Shown here piece by piece: positions 10,401 to 15,433 of a DNA stretch of 18,071 nucleotides; position 1 is the stretch's first letter, and every line of letters begins with the position of its first letter. The DNA lies in assembly GCA_030630935.1 (NCBI GenBank), contig DAOVMD010000011.1, positions 1 through 18,071 of the forward strand, in the 5' to 3' direction. This DNA comes from Candidatus Mcinerneyibacteriota bacterium (GTDB lineage: Bacteria > AUK180 > JAQVHJ01). The notes under the pieces were generated by a model. The model was not told the origin of the DNA, ran no database searches, and was given only the letters and a program-made list of their open reading frames with translations. Position numbers and translations under genes: made by a program.

Positions 10401-11042
10401 GTATTTTATTACCTGGGAAATGCATACCTGAAGATTGAAGAGAATATTAAGGCATTAAATATTTTTGAAGAGGGTAGAAAACGCAGTCAGGATCTACAGT
10501 TTAATTATGGAATTGTTGAAACATACTTATCTCTAAAACAATATGAACTTGCTCTTGAACTTTTAAAGAACCTCAAGATGAAGGATAAAGATGAATCTGA
10601 ATCATTGCATCTTTTCATGAGTAAAGTTTATATTCACTTGAATCAACCGGAAAAAGCTCTAATAGAAAATTATATTCTATTTAAAAAGGGTGTTAATCAG
10701 ATTGATTCGATGTTCCAGGTCGCGAAGATCTATATTAATTTTTTAAATAGACCGCAAGCAGGTAATTACATTTTAGAGAAACTTGTTAAAGGTGAACCGG
10801 ATAACTTGAACTTCAACACTTGGTTATTTGAGAGTTATAGAAAACTCGGGAACTTTGAAAAAGCAGAAGACCTCCTGAGAAAAGTTAATGCTTTTGAAGA
10901 AAAATCTCCGGAACTTTATGTTGCGATTGGTAAATTCCATGAAGATAGGGGAGATAAGAAGCTGGCTAGAGATGCATATATAAACGCTCTTAATATTAAT
11001 CCTCATCTTGAAGAGATACAGGATAAACTTGGAAATCTTTAA
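1404..11042 (+). CDS. Giant tetratricopeptide-repeat protein (3,212 aa)
   Basis: A single uninterrupted frame begins at ATG 1404, with no signal peptide or membrane segment, so it is probably cytoplasmic. Helical-hairpin repeats start near residue 25 and reach the C-terminus. Canonical TPR motifs (W/Y-x2-LG-x3-Y...A-x3-F/Y-x2-AL-x3-P) are clearest at about 25-150, 940-1070, 1190-1330 and throughout 2320-3212. Much of the first 900 residues has degenerate units built on D-x2-A-I-x-I-Y, spaced about 35-36 residues. Basic, lysine-rich interruptions at about 1740-1790 and 1841-1855 divide it into two superhelical halves. Arithmetic allows about 90 repeat units. No enzymatic domain is visible. TPR arrays are protein-binding scaffolds, so a role in assembling or tethering a large complex is inferred, with partner unknown. 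It is transcribed from its own promoter, and its stop overlaps the VanZ-like gene by one base. Confidence 0.93.
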   Translation: MIDYSDVPLEKQIQDTKEEIIAHGESFELLSRMGDLYYRLPNLQLALECFFKSTEFSKDVPDIYGKIAMIYTEMLDFENGITYLNKAIALDPSQPEFYTLAGEIYEEQGEIEEAITFFKKALELAPDNKKIIISLGDIYLRNNRTDDEAINIYDKMIKLGRVDARIEKNMLDYIMQMDEVKEAHLPILENVYKKDKNIVVRGKLSETYFRLNRTDDRAKDIYNDILKEDPDNLQILEIVSDIQAKSNLMRKEDIILYKRAFEHKVAREAVIRTLGKYFIKKYQIDPFSISVLERYYQYEPESEQLINILAEAFIIRDELNEFERKILKKAYVLNPESKKIFLKLLHLGEPITAVGDSSLEMYERLYEDDPEDTDVITILGNAYLNSRRVDIEAINIYDKLLKLEPENKRLIEVLANKYVEMNLISPISLEVFEKSFLLGNRDERLFEILFNKFFSDDRFDNLAIQLYKEYFEKFRSPDSRKKVLNFLLPKFETGKYVPEDLEFKQELLKNWLFLHPENPTVQKELFDIYNSVQALDETALNLYKIIYNTNPKDIDNLLMLARSFINRGTINDEVVKIYMEAYPHMQDEPMLILLLAEYFRGSEQKDDFAIHIIEKAAELEKDGYKAKGNIEDLCKIYLGKQRKDDEAVKIYKDYLAIDPKNIPVVLMLSEIYIEEDDTSDEAMNVLELGYGFKRDYANLIKLLAKCFSIRERQDEFAFEVYIKATDYGYRESRIIRLILTKFIPEERSDSAALRIYEVAEELGIIDSSLYYLMAKLYFNDGNFEKLMNILDIVQQQPIESPEIVLFIAKSYMEIAEFDTVTQVILNFEQKTPQLLVMLAYSYYHKGDYVNLGNTLAELFEADYSPPHVTEMFSDYFYYIIQDMKKAKVPLSKLIADDDLIDKEVLIKLARINFVLEDFQESLNLYQRLLKTDPEFIEAYLKISEIYLKKEQYYEALDFLKKLIIKGYHSPTVYINIGDIYTKLEQVNRAIDAYEKAIEIEPNNVKFHYKLGYLYVQEDLKEFAIEHFNKALILEDDDAEILQTLAVIYYEEENTSEAAKEVYEKLYDQNPGNIDMKLMLARIYAIKGRNDPEAIEMYEDLIKNDKSSYEINQRLSEFYISQNISSPIAIKLIRKTFGERTDNKVILDYLGNYYISREEINEEVEAVYMELFKEGKWKEKSGYLLAKVYTKQGKYEEAIPYLEEVIFINPYNENIYILLGEIYFHIEKYDLSKKRLNKAIQLNPKNSEGYYLLGLVEAKQQNKMFAIDLLKKALEIMNRGVYIAALAQIHHDLDKIDDATTLMKKAIKIAPEIVENHFLLGLWYFETEENDRAREYFNYCIKADPSNIKYQIYLNRNLSKLMMFQEAINNLAKLEMQKEVLIELGKIYILAGRHDEAKSVYSEAVGIDPNCIEARDALGVMYFDIDKSFQSATGEFEQILMIDEEHQNANLYLGRLEYSKQPRNYQLAIKHWEKVDRIEDSKTRFAFGHSYFQMRNFSKALSTLLKLSAVEFNPDALLLLGKIYEELGDYQNAFNIYKKIIDKENKYQNAWYCLADLTDKLNQIDDSKDYYTYIITNIKKDPEIYKRLGELFIYHFANNKFSIEGFERYVELKYKDNITKIPPDLVRIISLVYLKEKDFQKSRNYAATLTKGKDFTEFILSINNYQMEDWELCYNHLSILSERYSAQKWFIPYQITLAEVQEYRGKYAEALKIYEQVLLLDPKLSEEIYFRFAHIIYNLIREVKRREWVHSIKEKKPKKIDNFIMDSIEEIIKLVQKSKLLKRTEKQFSSEETYLKILASYSLSIKDFSYAKKRYKILSKNDKFEVFGKIKLIQTEFLNKLDSNKGSKSKKKPDYTKYEKELLKVLKASPDNYDGVLLKYELKKQRNKQKAIQILRDAFFKINDPGKKMDILMRTVDELLKLGDNENSIQILKDVLTSAPKFIPAIIRLSKVYFNIKDYKEASKYIGKLPFILHLEDEFFIMKLVTNFNLNNYTQVLEQFVFTDFSMDMWLEDNPNYFIYVAYSLFKLGSILKAHEIVEKYKADNRNEDYYLYYPEMLQFKDDKSTANKLLLEGIKEFSNSIRIKKLYIDNLILMEKYHDAETFYNTFNDELKNDSEVLFSIAQLEEKLKDYSSTESMLINIQEKLKDPLKGEELLANVYIKTGDISNAIRLLESVRKKYVDRFDTVKETLIPHLYLFSKDPLSIERIKLFEKIKDLDYKLVELYQTHKEYDKFEDTVKSLIDRFPNDTALYYKIIKIRIEKLDEPQGTIDYINSILDFSPDAPEAKYYKAFIYSNILNETENALDLMKEVISKKEEVKYLILLGEIYLKMERTTDAVDMFSIVIEREPENFKIYKLLSEIEFNAENFDKSLELINKAIDMGLNKDEVLEQMANIYVNTNRYEEAIAVFEELLDKGIGEGNIHAQLGAAYLMLGNNVKAQQNLMHSIELDQSAGECFFKMGEIFLKQKKFVQSIKTLEKAKEKKFDDQNLHFYLGVAYHSIKKEDLAQREFEIALQDQRDDYFVHKYLGEIYFYQEKYEKAAIEYSRAREINPKKIEIYSFLARSYLETKEYQKVIELVDYVLKFEKQNIQLHIMKCSALFQLEKYEDAEKILTQVLKVDSNNQDALNLIGKIFFSRELHNESLRYFEKSLELNPNNFDALKYSGMINLHKFRLKLAEEQLYKAQYLFNADPDIPLLLGNIFMKESKWIDAIIQFRKAIKLNITNYEAFVGLGDIYQFKQRWPEAIQEYERVLTFNYYLPNIHYNLGRLYEKISMPDKAEQYYRQTIKMDPENYSAMEKLGLLLISQHRYNEALTFVINALTKEHDNVKIMIQLIDCYRNLDQLDQAKKILNQASELAPDDFDLIKAWGDYHLDLENLKDARKSYEALILKDPDYIPALLKLGHIYTGLKDYEKAEELYKKIIRMTATRKDIAFYGLGFLYEDQGDNENAIQWYLRAISENNNYLAPLLRLGNIYYNEGNFIRSIDYWENAIKQGVDETEVFYYLGNAYLKIEENIKALNIFEEGRKRSQDLQFNYGIVETYLSLKQYELALELLKNLKMKDKDESESLHLFMSKVYIHLNQPEKALIENYILFKKGVNQIDSMFQVAKIYINFLNRPQAGNYILEKLVKGEPDNLNFNTWLFESYRKLGNFEKAEDLLRKVNAFEEKSPELYVAIGKFHEDRGDKKLARDAYINALNINPHLEEIQDKLGNL

Positions 11043-11395
11043 TGCAAAAAAAAATATTAAGAGTTTTCCCACTTATTTTATATTCCTGTGTAATATATTA
11101 TCTATCATCACTAGAATCGGGAAAATTACCTGAAGCATATTTTATTAATTTTTTTATAGCAGCTCATTTTATTGAATATTTTATCTATGGAATGTTAACT
11201 AATTTTGCTTTCCATAAAAATCCCAAGGTACTAAGTATTTTAATAGGGGTATTTTATGGTGGGTTTGATGAATATCATCAATCCTTTATCCCGACCAGAA
11301 CTCCTGATTCTTGTGATTTTATTGTTGATATCCTGGGAGTTATTGCAGGGGTTTATTTCATCTCATTCTTAAGGAGAAAATTTTATGAAAGGTAA
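11042..11395 (+). CDS. VanZ-like family membrane protein
   Basis: This 117-residue protein has VanZ-family landmarks: PLILYSCVIYYLSSL in the first membrane segment (10-24), HFIEYFIYG in the second (42-50), then YGGFDEYHQSFIPTRTPDSCDF with the conserved acidic and histidine residues (D76, E77, H79, R86, D92), and D96-ILGVIAG in the last membrane helix. Family members are small integral membrane proteins. The name comes from a teicoplanin-resistance accessory gene, but most chromosomal homologues have no known role, so resistance should not be inferred. Its ATG overlaps the TPR stop codon as TAATG with only a weak Shine-Dalgarno, so its translation is probably coupled to that of the giant protein. 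Confidence 0.85.
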   Translation: MQKKILRVFPLILYSCVIYYLSSLESGKLPEAYFINFFIAAHFIEYFIYGMLTNFAFHKNPKVLSILIGVFYGGFDEYHQSFIPTRTPDSCDFIVDILGVIAGVYFISFLRRKFYER

Positions 11396-11501
11396 CATTG
11401 AGGAGTTTATTAAATTTAGGGAAGAGATGAATAAGAAGATTTTGGAATCGGATAATATAATAATTAAAAGAGCTGTAACATTGTTGCTTGACACTGAATA
11501 A
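11385..11501 (+). pseudogene. 38-codon ORF resembling the truncated N-terminus of a carboxymuconolactone decarboxylase-family (AhpD-like) protein
   Basis: ATG 11385 is preceded by AAGGAG (11371-11376) and overlaps the end of the VanZ-like gene by 11 nt; the stop is TAA 11499-11501. The peptide follows a pattern F-x3-R-x2-MN-x2-IL-x2-DN-x3-KR...LDT, which I recognise from the first ~40 residues of CMD/AhpD-like proteins of about 110 residues. The catalytic part of that family (with its C-x2-C motif) is absent, and the next bases are promoter sequence. I infer a deletion remnant. It might still be translated as a small protein, given the good Shine-Dalgarno. The resemblance is from memory and covers only a short stretch. 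Confidence 0.5.
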
Positions 11502-11517
11502 ATGATTATGTTATAAT
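11488..11517 (+). promoter_or_regulatory. Near-perfect sigma-70 promoter for the two-component operon
   Basis: -35 TTGACA (11488-11493) and -10 TATAAT (11512-11517) are both exact consensus, with an 18-nt spacer and TGT immediately before the -10 (TGn extension). The predicted transcript starts near 11524, just ahead of AGGAGG. The -35 lies within the last codons of the 38-codon remnant. Such a strong promoter suggests substantial constitutive expression of the kinase and regulator, unless repressed. Confidence 0.8.
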
Positions 11518-11537
11518 TTAGGTAGTTCCAAATTTCC

Positions 11538-11552
11538 AGGAGGTTTTTGTTG
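11538..11552 (+). promoter_or_regulatory. Shine-Dalgarno and TTG start of the histidine kinase
   Basis: A full AGGAGG (11538-11543) precedes tandem TTG codons at 11547 and 11550, and no ATG is nearby. Spacing is 3 nt to the first and 6 nt to the second, so I chose 11550. A non-AUG start behind a perfect Shine-Dalgarno and a near-consensus promoter may hold kinase output below regulator output. Confidence 0.7.
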
Positions 11553-12986
11553 GAAGTACAATTTAAACAACGACTTCAATTTAAACTTATAATTGTATTC
11601 ATTCTGTATTCCTTTCTTATAATTACGATCAGTGCTGTTTATGCATATAAAAACTTAAAGACACTCTTAGATGTCGATCTTGGAAGAAGGTTGATTCAAA
11701 CAAGTATTTCGTTAAGTGAAACAATCTTGCCATTTCAACTTTCACTTGGTCACGGTTCTGAAGAGACTAAGACTTATAAAAACCTTCAAAAACGATTAAC
11801 TTCTTATATTAAAACATTTGATTTAAATTATATGATTATTCTATCCCTGGACGGAAATGTTCTTGTCGCACCATATAATGATTATAAAATTGGAGATAGT
11901 TATGAACTCATTAAACTTGATGAAGAGGAATTCGAATTAGTAAAAACTGGGATTGCAGTAGATTCTATGCTGTATATTGGAAAAGATGGTAAGTATTATA
12001 AATCTGCTTTTATTCCGATTAAAGATAAAGGTGATCAGGTTATTGCGATTATTGCAACTGAAGCATCGGCAAAGTTCCTGACTACATTAGATAAAATCAA
12101 AAATATCTTTGTTACAAGTGAGATCATTGCTTTTATTATTTCACTTCTGATCGGTTGGTTAATAGGGAAGTCTTTAACTTATCCCCTTAATAAAGTTGTT
12201 TCAGGACTTCAAGAGATTGGAGAAGGTGACCTGGAACATGAAATAATTGTTACAACTAAAGATGAAATAGGTTTTCTTGCACATTCATTTAATTTAATGG
12301 TAAAAAAATTAAAAGAGAGAGATTCAGAACTAAAACAATTAGCAGCCGGAGTTGCTCACGAGGTTAGGAATCCGTTGATGGGTATTAAAGGAAGTATAAC
12401 TTTAATTTCCCGGAATATTCAGGATGAGGAATCAAAGGAGCTGATTGTGAATATTATTAATGAGATCAGGTCACTTGAGAAACTCGTAAATGAATTCCTG
12501 ATGTTTGCAAGGTTTTCAACTCCTGTTTTTAATAAAATAAATATTATTCCTGTTTTAGAACAGGTACTTTGCTTATCTTCCGAAATCTTTGATAATAAAA
12601 GGATAAAAATTAAAAGGTCTTTTCCGACTGAACTTGAAATTGAGTGTGATGCAGATAAAATTAAACAGGTATTTACTAATATTTTTCAGAATGCAGTTGA
12701 TGCAATTGAAGAGAAGGGCGTGATAAAAATTTCCATTTTAGAGTTTAAAGATGATATTAAAATTGAGATTTCTGATTCGGGAAAAGGTATTGAAGTTGAA
12801 TCAGTTGAACAATTATTAGAGCCATTTTTTACTACAAAAGAAAAAGGTACAGGTCTTGGGTTAGCAATTGTTAAAAAAATTATTGAACAGCACTCGGGTA
12901 AAATTGCTTTAGCTCCAAATAGACCAAGAGGATTAGTTATAACTATTTTATTACCAAAAATAAATTCAAAGCAATTCAGGAGTTAG
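11550..12986 (+). CDS. Membrane sensor histidine kinase, NtrB-like transmitter, partner of the downstream regulator
   Basis: This is a 478-residue protein (TTG at 11550). The N-terminal membrane helix spans about 12-33, an extracytoplasmic sensor region about 34-186, the second helix about 187-207 and HAMP about 208-258. The HisKA H-box has phospho-acceptor His270 in AAGVAHEVRNPL, the form typical of NtrB-class kinases. The ATPase domain shows the N-box (N377/N381 in NIFQNAVDAI), G1 DSGKGI (409-414), F-box PFFTT (425-429) and G2 GTGLGLA (433-439). All catalytic elements are intact. It should autophosphorylate on His270 and pass phosphate to the regulator whose ATG is 1 nt past its stop. The sensor region is unassigned; its size and placement between two helices suit a Cache/PAS-like fold, but no ligand motif is visible. 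Confidence 0.93.
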   Translation: MEVQFKQRLQFKLIIVFILYSFLIITISAVYAYKNLKTLLDVDLGRRLIQTSISLSETILPFQLSLGHGSEETKTYKNLQKRLTSYIKTFDLNYMIILSLDGNVLVAPYNDYKIGDSYELIKLDEEEFELVKTGIAVDSMLYIGKDGKYYKSAFIPIKDKGDQVIAIIATEASAKFLTTLDKIKNIFVTSEIIAFIISLLIGWLIGKSLTYPLNKVVSGLQEIGEGDLEHEIIVTTKDEIGFLAHSFNLMVKKLKERDSELKQLAAGVAHEVRNPLMGIKGSITLISRNIQDEESKELIVNIINEIRSLEKLVNEFLMFARFSTPVFNKINIIPVLEQVLCLSSEIFDNKRIKIKRSFPTELEIECDADKIKQVFTNIFQNAVDAIEEKGVIKISILEFKDDIKIEISDSGKGIEVESVEQLLEPFFTTKEKGTGLGLAIVKKIIEQHSGKIALAPNRPRGLVITILLPKINSKQFRS

Positions 12987-12987
12987 A

Positions 12988-14364
12988 ATGAAGAATCTTT
13001 TAATTGTAGATGATAATAAAACAATATGTGATATCTTAATAAAAACTCTAAGTAGAAAAGAGATTAAAATTTTTGTTGAGTCCAATGGTGAGGATGCCAT
13101 TTCCACGTTAAAGGAACAGGAAATTTCAGTAGTTGTAACTGACTTAAAACTTCCGGGGAAATCAGGCTTAGAGATACTTGATTTTGCAATGGCGATGGAG
13201 TCGTCTCCTGAAGTAATCTTGATTACTGCATTTGGTACAGTCGAAACAGCGGTTCAGGCAATGAAGAAAGGAGCTTTTGATTTCGTACTAAAACCATTTG
13301 AACTTGATGAAATTGAAGTAAAGTTTGAGAAAGCTCTCGAGAGTTGGAATTTAAAGAAAAAGAATGTTGTATTGGAACATGAGAATGTATATTTAAAAGA
13401 ACAACAGAGTGAAAGATTTAATTTTAATGAGATCATTGGAGTTTCTAATGCAATTAAAGCAGTTTTCGAGTTAGTAAAAAAAGTATCCCAATCAAAAACT
13501 TCTATCTTAATCCGGGGTGAAACAGGTACAGGAAAAGAGTTGATTGCAAGAGCAATTCATTTTAATTCTGAACGGAAAGATAAACCTTTTGTCAGAGTTA
13601 ATTGTGCAGCGCTTGCCCCCGGAGTTCTTGAGTCAGAGTTATTCGGGCATGAAAAGGGGTCTTTCACCGGTGCAGATTATAAAAGGATTGGGAGGTTTGA
13701 ACTTGCAAATGAAGGTACAATCTTCCTTGATGAGATTGGAGATCTGCCAATGGGTACGCAGATAAAATTATTAAGGATTATTCAAGAACGTGAATTTGAG
13801 AGAGTCGGGGGGAATAAAACTATTAAAGTAGATGTTCGATTGATTGCAGCAACAAATCAGAACCTGGAAGAGAGGATTAAGAAAAGAACTTTCAGGGAAG
13901 ATCTATTTTATAGAATAAATGTTGTTCCTATGTTTGTACCGCCTTTAAGAGATAGGAAAAAAGATATTCCGCTTCTGGTTAAGCATTTCCTAAAGAGGTT
14001 CTCAAGAGAAATGGGTGTAGAAGAGAAAAGCTTGTCTGATAATGCAATAAAAAAATTAACTGATTATGGTTGGAAGGGAAATATTAGAGAATTGGAAAAT
14101 GTGATTGAAAGGATTGTTGTATTATCTCAGGATTCTTTTATTGATATTAATGACCTTCCATTTGAACTACAAGCAAATGTAATGGTCGACTTATCTAAAT
14201 TAGAAAACCAAACTCTTCCTGAATTGATTGAAGAATTTGAAAAAGGTATAATCTCAAAGTTACTTGTTGAGGAGAATGGAAAGAAATTAAATGTTGCAAA
14301 AAGACTCGGTATTAAGTCCAGCACTCTTTACTATAAGATAGAGAAACTTGGACTTTCTGATTAA
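12988..14364 (+). CDS. NtrC-family sigma-54-dependent response regulator
   Basis: This 458-residue protein has three domains. The receiver (1-120) has acidic pair D8/D9, phospho-acceptor D52 (VVVTDLKLPG), T80 and K102. The AAA+ sigma-54 interaction domain (about 146-375) shows Walker A GETGTGKE (177-184), a GAFTGA-type loop reading GSFTGA (224-229), Walker B TIFLDEIGDL (244-253), sensor-I region RLIAATNQN, and GNIRELEN (364-371). The C-terminal Fis-type helix-turn-helix (about 412-455) ends in the recognition helix region IKSSTLYYKIEKLG. All hallmarks of an active, phosphorylation-controlled sigma-54 activator are present. AGGAG (12978-12982), inside the kinase's last codons, serves its ATG. 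The sigma-54 promoter 150 bp beyond its stop is its likely target (inference from position). Confidence 0.95.
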   Translation: MKNLLIVDDNKTICDILIKTLSRKEIKIFVESNGEDAISTLKEQEISVVVTDLKLPGKSGLEILDFAMAMESSPEVILITAFGTVETAVQAMKKGAFDFVLKPFELDEIEVKFEKALESWNLKKKNVVLEHENVYLKEQQSERFNFNEIIGVSNAIKAVFELVKKVSQSKTSILIRGETGTGKELIARAIHFNSERKDKPFVRVNCAALAPGVLESELFGHEKGSFTGADYKRIGRFELANEGTIFLDEIGDLPMGTQIKLLRIIQEREFERVGGNKTIKVDVRLIAATNQNLEERIKKRTFREDLFYRINVVPMFVPPLRDRKKDIPLLVKHFLKRFSREMGVEEKSLSDNAIKKLTDYGWKGNIRELENVIERIVVLSQDSFIDINDLPFELQANVMVDLSKLENQTLPELIEEFEKGIISKLLVEENGKKLNVAKRLGIKSSTLYYKIEKLGLSD

Positions 14365-14435
14365 AATTTTAGAAGATCTTTCAAAATTCTGAATTGTTTT
14401 TTTTAATTTTTTTAAAAATCATGAAAAAACAGGTA

Positions 14436-14451
14436 AAAAATACGTATTTTT
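14436..14451. promoter_or_regulatory. Perfect 16-bp palindrome, candidate activator site
   Basis: AAAAATACGTATTTTT is fully self-complementary and is centred about 97 bp upstream of the predicted sigma-54 transcription start, within the usual range for enhancer sites of NtrC-family activators. It is A/T-rich, so chance is a real alternative. Confidence 0.4.
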
Positions 14452-14457
14452 GGATAT

Positions 14458-14474
14458 TTCCGCAATATACGGAA
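14458..14474. promoter_or_regulatory. Inverted repeat TTCCG-N7-CGGAA, candidate activator site
   Basis: The arms TTCCG (14458-14462) and CGGAA (14470-14474) are separated by 7 nt. The centre is about 74 bp upstream of the predicted sigma-54 start. Dyads with G/C-containing arms about 12 bp apart centre-to-centre fit a dimeric Fis-type HTH site. Assignment to the adjacent regulator is inference. Confidence 0.45.
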
Positions 14475-14513
14475 TTATTTTTGTATTTATTTCAGATTGA
14501 AATATTTATATTA

Positions 14514-14529
14514 TGGCACAATTTATGCT
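14514..14529 (+). promoter_or_regulatory. Sigma-54 (-24/-12) promoter for the exported-protein cassette
   Basis: TGGCACAATTTATGCT matches the -24/-12 consensus TGGCAC-N5-TTGCW except for one base, with the invariant GG (14515-14516) and GC (14527-14528) exactly 10 nt apart. The predicted start is near 14540. It stands directly downstream of the gene for a sigma-54 activator and upstream of three co-directional genes with no other evident promoter. Confidence 0.8.
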
Positions 14530-14559
14530 ATTAATAATTGTGAAACTATGGTGTTTAGA

Positions 14560-15432
14560 ATGAAAAGTTACAAGTTGTATCTTATGACATTTCTGATTTT
14601 AATTCTTATCTCCCAGGTTGCTGCTGCATTTCATCCGGTCGAGATTAATAATGTTGATATTATTAAACTGCGTAATGAAGTGAAGAACTTAGAGGAGAAG
14701 ATTAAGGATATTGAAAATGAGATAAAGGAATATACTAATATAATTGATGGACTCTCTAAAGATAAAGCTAAATTAAAGAAGCAATATAAGAAAAAACCAT
14801 CCCCATTTCTTGAGACAAGATTAAATAAAGTTTTGAGTGAACTGCGCTATAAAATTGAAGAGATGAATAAATTAGAAGTTGATAAGAATATAAAGAAAGA
14901 ACAACTTAAAAAAGTTGGGATTGAATTAATAATATTATTAAGTAATGAAATCGGGGATTTATTAACTGAAATCAGCGACTTAGAAAAGAAGAATGAGACC
15001 AGCGGAATTTTTGAAAAGATTGAAATTATTTTGAAGATTCAGGAAGAGATAAATTATTTATATAAAAATATTAATGAGAAATATCCTGAGGTTTCAAAAG
15101 TTGTTATAGAGATTGATGATGATGATTCACCTGAGATTCTAAATGAGAAATTGGATTTTGTAAATGATCAATTATTTCTATTAAATATCCGGGAGCAAAG
15201 ATTAAAAGCCAATCGTGACCGGTTACTCCTGGAATATAAAATTCTTCAACTGCTTATTGATTTTTACAATGACCCTTCAACTGAGAAGGAAGAGATGTTT
15301 GATCAGATGGAGATAATTTCAGTTCAGATAGAAGAATTAAATAATTCATTTAAGAAAAATAAGGAATTAATAGAAACGAATAATAAATTAAAACTTGAGA
15401 TAACAGAATATTTAAAAAATTCAGGAGGATGA
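14560..15432 (+). CDS. Exported coiled-coil protein (cassette gene 1)
   Basis: I place the start at ATG 14560 (290 residues). The open frame runs further upstream, but those codons overlap the sigma-54 promoter, and ATG 14548 is too close to the predicted transcript start. Residues 1-23 form a signal peptide (lysines at 2 and 5, hydrophobic LMTFLILILISQV, then AAA before F24). The mature protein is almost entirely charged heptad-like helix: coil one about 33-145, a helical segment about 150-175, an acidic hinge EIDDDD (184-189), and coil two about 192-286, ending SGG. Lys and Glu dominate and Cys is absent. No named family is recognised. A periplasmic rod or tether between membranes, or a chaperone-like coil for the following secreted proteins, would fit, but this is inference. 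AGGAGG for the next gene lies in its last codons. Confidence 0.8.
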   Translation: MKSYKLYLMTFLILILISQVAAAFHPVEINNVDIIKLRNEVKNLEEKIKDIENEIKEYTNIIDGLSKDKAKLKKQYKKKPSPFLETRLNKVLSELRYKIEEMNKLEVDKNIKKEQLKKVGIELIILLSNEIGDLLTEISDLEKKNETSGIFEKIEIILKIQEEINYLYKNINEKYPEVSKVVIEIDDDDSPEILNEKLDFVNDQLFLLNIREQRLKANRDRLLLEYKILQLLIDFYNDPSTEKEEMFDQMEIISVQIEELNNSFKKNKELIETNNKLKLEITEYLKNSGG

Positions 15433-15433
15433 T

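Noticed and set aside
11042-11395. Glycopeptide-resistance role for the VanZ-like protein
   Set aside because: There is no vanHAX/vanRS-type context. The neighbouring kinase pairs with a sigma-54 activator, and most VanZ-family proteins are not resistance determinants.
14377-14412. Possible intrinsic terminator after the regulator gene
   Set aside because: There are long T-runs, but the only self-complementary sequence before them (AATTC-T-GAATT) leaves no room for a loop, so a stable hairpin is not supported.
14497-14559. N-terminal extension of cassette gene 1 from TTG 14497
   Set aside because: It contains the sigma-54 promoter and lies before the predicted transcript start. ATG 14560 gives a cleaner signal peptide.
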